Shown here: positions 61,179 through 64,000 of the stretch, piece by piece
Numbering within the stretch: the stretch's first letter is position 1
Layout: each line of letters begins with the position of its first letter
Source of the DNA: Thioalkalivibrio thiocyanodenitrificans ARhD 1
Lineage (GTDB): Bacteria; Pseudomonadota; Gammaproteobacteria; Ectothiorhodospirales; Ectothiorhodospiraceae
Length of the DNA: 64,000 nt
Direction of reading: 5' to 3'
Assembly (NCBI RefSeq): GCF_000378965.1
Contig: NZ_KB900536.1
Span: 2,410,052 to 2,474,051, forward strand
Program-made: the position numbers and the translations under genes
Notes under the pieces: model-generated
What the model saw: only the letters and a program-made list of their open reading frames with translations
Told to the model about the DNA's origin: nothing
Databases searched by the model: none

Positions 61179-61451
61179 GGCGGAGTTCCGGTGCCTGCCG
61201 GGAATACCGGGTTGGACCGCACCCATCCGGTCGAGTGCCCTTGCGCAACCGCCTGGGGCCGGACTGATCTCCGGGCACGGGGGATCAGGTTCATTCAATG
61301 CGCTGGTTACAGTGCCGGGGGGCTCAACGCTCCCCCGCTGGAGGTTCTGAGCCTTCTCTTGACTCTGCGCCGGTGGTTGCTTCGTGATCCAAGTCGTCCT
61401 GTCCAGGCTTCAAGGCGTCCCTCGGCGCTTCCGTTGCAACGGCCGGGAGAG

Positions 61452-61754
61452 TCACCGTTGAAGGGGTGTCAGGTTCTTGCGTTTCTTCCGAATCACGGTG
61501 TGCCGGGTCCTCCCTTCGGATCGATGGCGGTGCCGGTATCCAGGCCCGCGGAAGCTTACCTCTGTCCATATGCCCAACCTGGACCGTGTGCCCACGCGTA
61601 CACCAAGCGACGCCAGCATCGAGTGGCGAAACTCCTGGACCGCCCCCATTGCCGCCAATACGATGGAGACTGCCCGTTGCTCCCGATTGCTATCGGCAAC
61701 GACCGGAATGAGGCGGGCTCGCTCGCCCTTTGAAAAACACTGTGGCAAGTCCAT
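61452..61754 (-). pseudogene. broken conserved gene, N-terminal fragment
   Basis: Starts at ATG 61754 with GGGGGA nearby, immediately after the K+ channel stop (TAATAATG). The first 65 or so residues (FSKGERARLIPVVADSNREQ, AVSIVLAAMGAVQEF, GIWTEVSF) look like the conserved N-terminus of a larger protein family, recalled but not named here. After about codon 68 the sequence becomes basic and low-quality and soon stops, consistent with truncation or fusion to foreign DNA. The remaining stretch 61179-61451 has an acidic, Pro-rich frame of unclear meaning. Confidence 0.55.
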
Positions 61755-61756
61755 TA

Positions 61757-62410
61757 TTATTCCCCCTTTGGTATGTTCGGGCGATCCCGTCCCCTGGCGG
61801 ACTCTTTCTGAAACGCATCACTGAACGCGGCTGCCAGTATTCCTGTGGGCATGGCAATAAGCCCAATGCCGGCGATGGCCGTGACCCCGGCAAACGTTCG
61901 CCCAAGGACCGTGACCGGTGTGACGTCCCCATAACCCACTGTCGTGAGGGTTGCGATGCTCCACCACAATGCGCGCGGAATGCTGCCGAAAGCCTCCGGC
62001 TGGCGGCCGCCTTCCACGACGTAAAGGGCGCTTGCCGAGAATACGAGCAGTAGGCCTGCTGCGATCACGCTCACCAGTAGTTCGTACCTCCTGGTATGGG
62101 TCGCGCGGATCAGGGCCGAAAGGGCCATGCTGAACCGCCCCAGCCGAGCCAGGCGTAACAGCCGTGCCAACTTGAGAAGGCGAACAAGGAAGGTGTTGTG
62201 CGTACCGGCCGTGATGATGAATGGGAGGATGGCGGCCAGGTCCACAAGCGCCCAACCGGTGAAGACGTGGCGCATGCGACCGGCAAACCCGCGATACCGG
62301 GACTCTTCGCCCGCCGCGTAAAGCCGCGCCAGGTATTCGACGAGAAACAACGATACAATCGCCACTTCGAGCCCAAAGAACAGGCTGCTCGCCTGTTGGG
62401 TCAGGAAGGG
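61757..62410 (-). pseudogene. 5'-truncated voltage-gated K+ channel
   Basis: About 217 codons with S2 (FFGLEVAIVSLFLVEYLARL), S3 (WALVDLAAILPFII), S4 with regularly spaced arginines (FLVRLLKLARLLRLARLGRF), S5, the selectivity filter TTVGYGDV and S6 (AGIGLIAMPTGILAAAF). S1 and the start codon are missing: upstream of about 62405 the frame runs antisense into an ABC permease gene, with no suitable start. Probably a deletion product, though a tetramer lacking S1 cannot be excluded. Confidence 0.75.
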
Positions 62411-62428
62411 TTCCGTTTGATCACCTCC

Positions 62429-63229
62429 ATGCCTGCCATCTCCCCCATACGCATCCACGCCATGATCCTGCGCTACCTCTACCTGCTGCGCGGGTCCTGG
62501 CCGCGCATCCTGGAGCTGGCCTACTGGCCCACGGTGCAGATGATCCTGTGGGGATTCATCACCCGGTTCTTCACGGGCCACAGCGAGTGGGTGGCGCAGG
62601 CGGCGGGAATTCTGATCGCGGCGGTGCTGCTCTGGGATGTGCTGTTCCGGGCGCAACTGGGGGTGACGCTGCCGTTCTACGAGGAGATGTATTCCCGCAA
62701 CCTGGGACATCTGTTCGTGAGCCCGCTGCGGCCCTGGGAGCTGGTGATCTCGCTGCTGGGCATCAGCCTGGTGCGCACGCTGATCGGGGTGATCACGGCG
62801 GCGCTGCTGGCCATACCGCTGTATCACTACTCCATCTTCGACATGGGGCTTCCGCTGCTGGCCTTCTTCACCCAGTTGCTCGTGATGGGCTGGGCGCTGG
62901 GACTGATGATCAGCGCGCTGGTGCTGCGCCTCGGCATGGGCGCGGAGAGCCTGGCGTGGGTGGGCGTATTCGCCCTGGCGCCGTTATCCGGGATCTACTA
63001 TCCCGTGGACACACTGCCTGGCTGGCTGCAGCCCGCTGCGCTGGCCCTGCCGTCGGCCCACGTGTTCGAGGGGATGCGGGCGGTGCTCATCCGCGGCGTC
63101 TTCGACACGGGCCATTTCCTCGCCGCACTGGCGCTCAACGCCCTGTACATCGGATCGGGGGTGGTGCTTTTCCTGTGGTCGTTCCAATCCGCGCGGCGGC
63201 GGGGGGCCTTACTGCAGATGGGGGAGTGA
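62429..63229 (+). CDS. ABC-2 type transporter permease
   Basis: 266 residues with six helices of the ABC-2 family (LLRGSWPRILELAYWP start, NLGHLFVSPLRPWELVIS, GIYYPVDTLPGWLQPAALAL). Export of an unknown compound. The ATP-binding partner normally encoded just upstream is absent; instead the truncated K+ channel lies there in opposite orientation. The ATG at 62429 is preferred (a TTG at 62417 is possible). Confidence 0.85.
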   Translation: MPAISPIRIHAMILRYLYLLRGSWPRILELAYWPTVQMILWGFITRFFTGHSEWVAQAAGILIAAVLLWDVLFRAQLGVTLPFYEEMYSRNLGHLFVSPLRPWELVISLLGISLVRTLIGVITAALLAIPLYHYSIFDMGLPLLAFFTQLLVMGWALGLMISALVLRLGMGAESLAWVGVFALAPLSGIYYPVDTLPGWLQPAALALPSAHVFEGMRAVLIRGVFDTGHFLAALALNALYIGSGVVLFLWSFQSARRRGALLQMGE

Positions 63230-63260
63230 GCGTGCACTGCATTCGACCGCAAAGCGAGCG

Positions 63261-63647
63261 CTATTCCTCGCAGCTGTAGCCCAGCAGCTCCAGCCCTTCG
63301 GTGAGGTAGTCGGAGACCATCGGTGTGGCGATCAGGTAGTCGGCGGTGTTGGGGGTCCAGTTGTCCTTGGCGTCCTCCACGGCCATGTCCCACTCGTCGG
63401 TTTCGTAATCGCCCCGGCCCAACCACATGAGCGCGACGATCTGCACCTGCTGTTCCGGGTCCAGATCGTCGATCTGGGTCTTCAGGTCCAGGAAGGTCAT
63501 ATCGTCCGCGTGGTCGGCGAGCACCTGCATGGCCCAGTCGTCCCCCGGATTGCCCGGCTCCTCCGGGATCACCACCTCCTCCTTGGCGTGGAACTCTCTT
63601 GCGCGGCTGATAATGGCGCAGACGATGTCGGGATTCATCTCCAGCAT
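63261..63647 (-). CDS. DUF3775 protein
   Basis: 128 residues, acidic, of the DUF3775 family (MNPDIVCAIISRAREFHAKE, LKTQIDDLDPEQQVQIVALMWLGRGDY, TADYLIATPMVSDYLTEGLE). Function unknown. The ATG at 63647 lies five bases after GGAGG; a GTG two codons upstream overlaps that site. Confidence 0.87.
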   Translation of the reverse strand: MLEMNPDIVCAIISRAREFHAKEEVVIPEEPGNPGDDWAMQVLADHADDMTFLDLKTQIDDLDPEQQVQIVALMWLGRGDYETDEWDMAVEDAKDNWTPNTADYLIATPMVSDYLTEGLELLGYSCEE

Positions 63648-63752
63648 GTGCACCTCCGGGGCTTGATCAAGGCCGTTCCTGCACGGCCCCGGTGCCGTCG
63701 GGTAGCCGGGGCATGACCGTTAGCATAGATCACCGCGCCGCCGTCGGGGCGG

Positions 63753-64000
63753 TCATTCTTCAGTGTCCTCCTGAACCAGCACCCAGGGCGCGGCCACCAC
63801 GGCCCGGAACCGGGATGCGCGCGCCTGCCAGTCCCGGGCCTGCCGGTCCGTGGCCGGACCGACCTGCCCAGCGTCGATCCATGCGCTCACGGTGTCGCGA
63901 TCGTCCTCCACCATGCGGGCCGCCACCTCCACCAGGTCCAGTTCCGGTGCCACATGCACCACTCGCCCCCGGGCGAAGTGGCGCTCCAGTTCGGGCCACG
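63753..64000 (-). CDS. DUF2288 protein, partial at window edge
   Basis: The C-terminal part of a DUF2288 protein: WPELERHFARGRVVHVAPEL, LVEVAARMVEDDRDTVSAWI and ARDWQARASRFRAVVAAPWV. The 5' end lies beyond the right edge of the window. Function unknown. Confidence 0.8.
   Translation of the reverse strand, partial: WPELERHFARGRVVHVAPELDLVEVAARMVEDDRDTVSAWIDAGQVGPATDRQARDWQARASRFRAVVAAPWVLVQEDTEE

Noticed and set aside
62429-62827. N-terminal extension of the K+ channel on the minus strand
   Set aside because: The extension is antisense to a well-conserved ABC-2 permease and is Gln/His/Arg-rich, typical of a shadow frame.

Overview
The window is GC-rich chromosomal DNA from a gammaproteobacterium. 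Gene content and order (polA; def-fmt-rsmB-ntrYX-trkAH opposite lysM-dprA-smg-topA-tsaC; a bioBF operon; Mg-type hemB), plus cytochrome c/DUF302, truncated globin and hemerythrin genes, suggest a haloalkaliphilic or sulfur-oxidising member of the Ectothiorhodospiraceae, for example near Thioalkalivibrio. That placement is inference from gene order and composition. I saw no rRNA, tRNA, CRISPR array, prophage or intact insertion sequence.

Layout. 0.1-6.4 kb: polA, an inverted pair of candidate small RNAs, a TtcA-family gene, two convergent lipid A-type acyltransferases and a TPR protein. 6.5-17.4 kb (minus strand): one long operon-like series running def, fmt, rsmB, DUF4390, ntrY, ntrX, trkA, trkH and a methyltransferase. 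17.6-23.5 kb (plus): LysM lipoprotein, dprA, smg, topA, tsaC. 23.6-30.6 kb: an NO/O2-type trio (polytopic membrane protein, DUF2249, hemerythrin) under a candidate FNR/DNR box, divergent from hemF; then a large GGDEF-EAL protein and hemB. 30.7-36.8 kb: aroE, an OmpA-type lipoprotein, a macrodomain protein, a gamma-carbonic-anhydrase-like protein, gor, ubiA and comF. 36.9-40.3 kb: a small membrane protein, bioB, a methyltransferase and bioF.

40.3-64 kb is more accessory. It holds a PaiB-like flavin regulator, an FN3 protein with a sodium:solute symporter and a 39-residue membrane peptide, a lipase-like hydrolase, and a substrate-binding-protein/TRIC-channel fusion. It also has an ArsM-like methyltransferase, a secreted protein with a TlpA thioredoxin, a diheme cytochrome c-DUF302 fusion with a second DUF302 gene, a SARP/BTAD regulator, a truncated globin, DUF4242, a GST, two unknown membrane proteins, and TraB, DUF502 and DUF2845 proteins. 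A decayed stretch near 61.4-62.4 kb (5'-truncated K+ channel and a broken conserved gene) abuts an ABC-2 permease. The window ends in DUF3775 and a partial DUF2288 gene.

Two signals stand out beyond ordinary genes. (1) Between polA and the ttcA-like gene are two divergent inverted copies of a roughly 110-130 nt sequence. Each can fold into three hairpins plus a T-tailed terminator; the loops are C-rich, one stem pair differs by a compensatory change, and both copies have a similar upstream promoter-like sequence. (2) From 2.8 to 36.1 kb many intergenic gaps carry low-complexity arrays whose unit sequences differ but whose period is always 7 bp. They often form inverted arms, typically start at or next to a stop codon, and in two genes appear to encode the last codons and the stop. 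None were seen from 36.1 to 64 kb.
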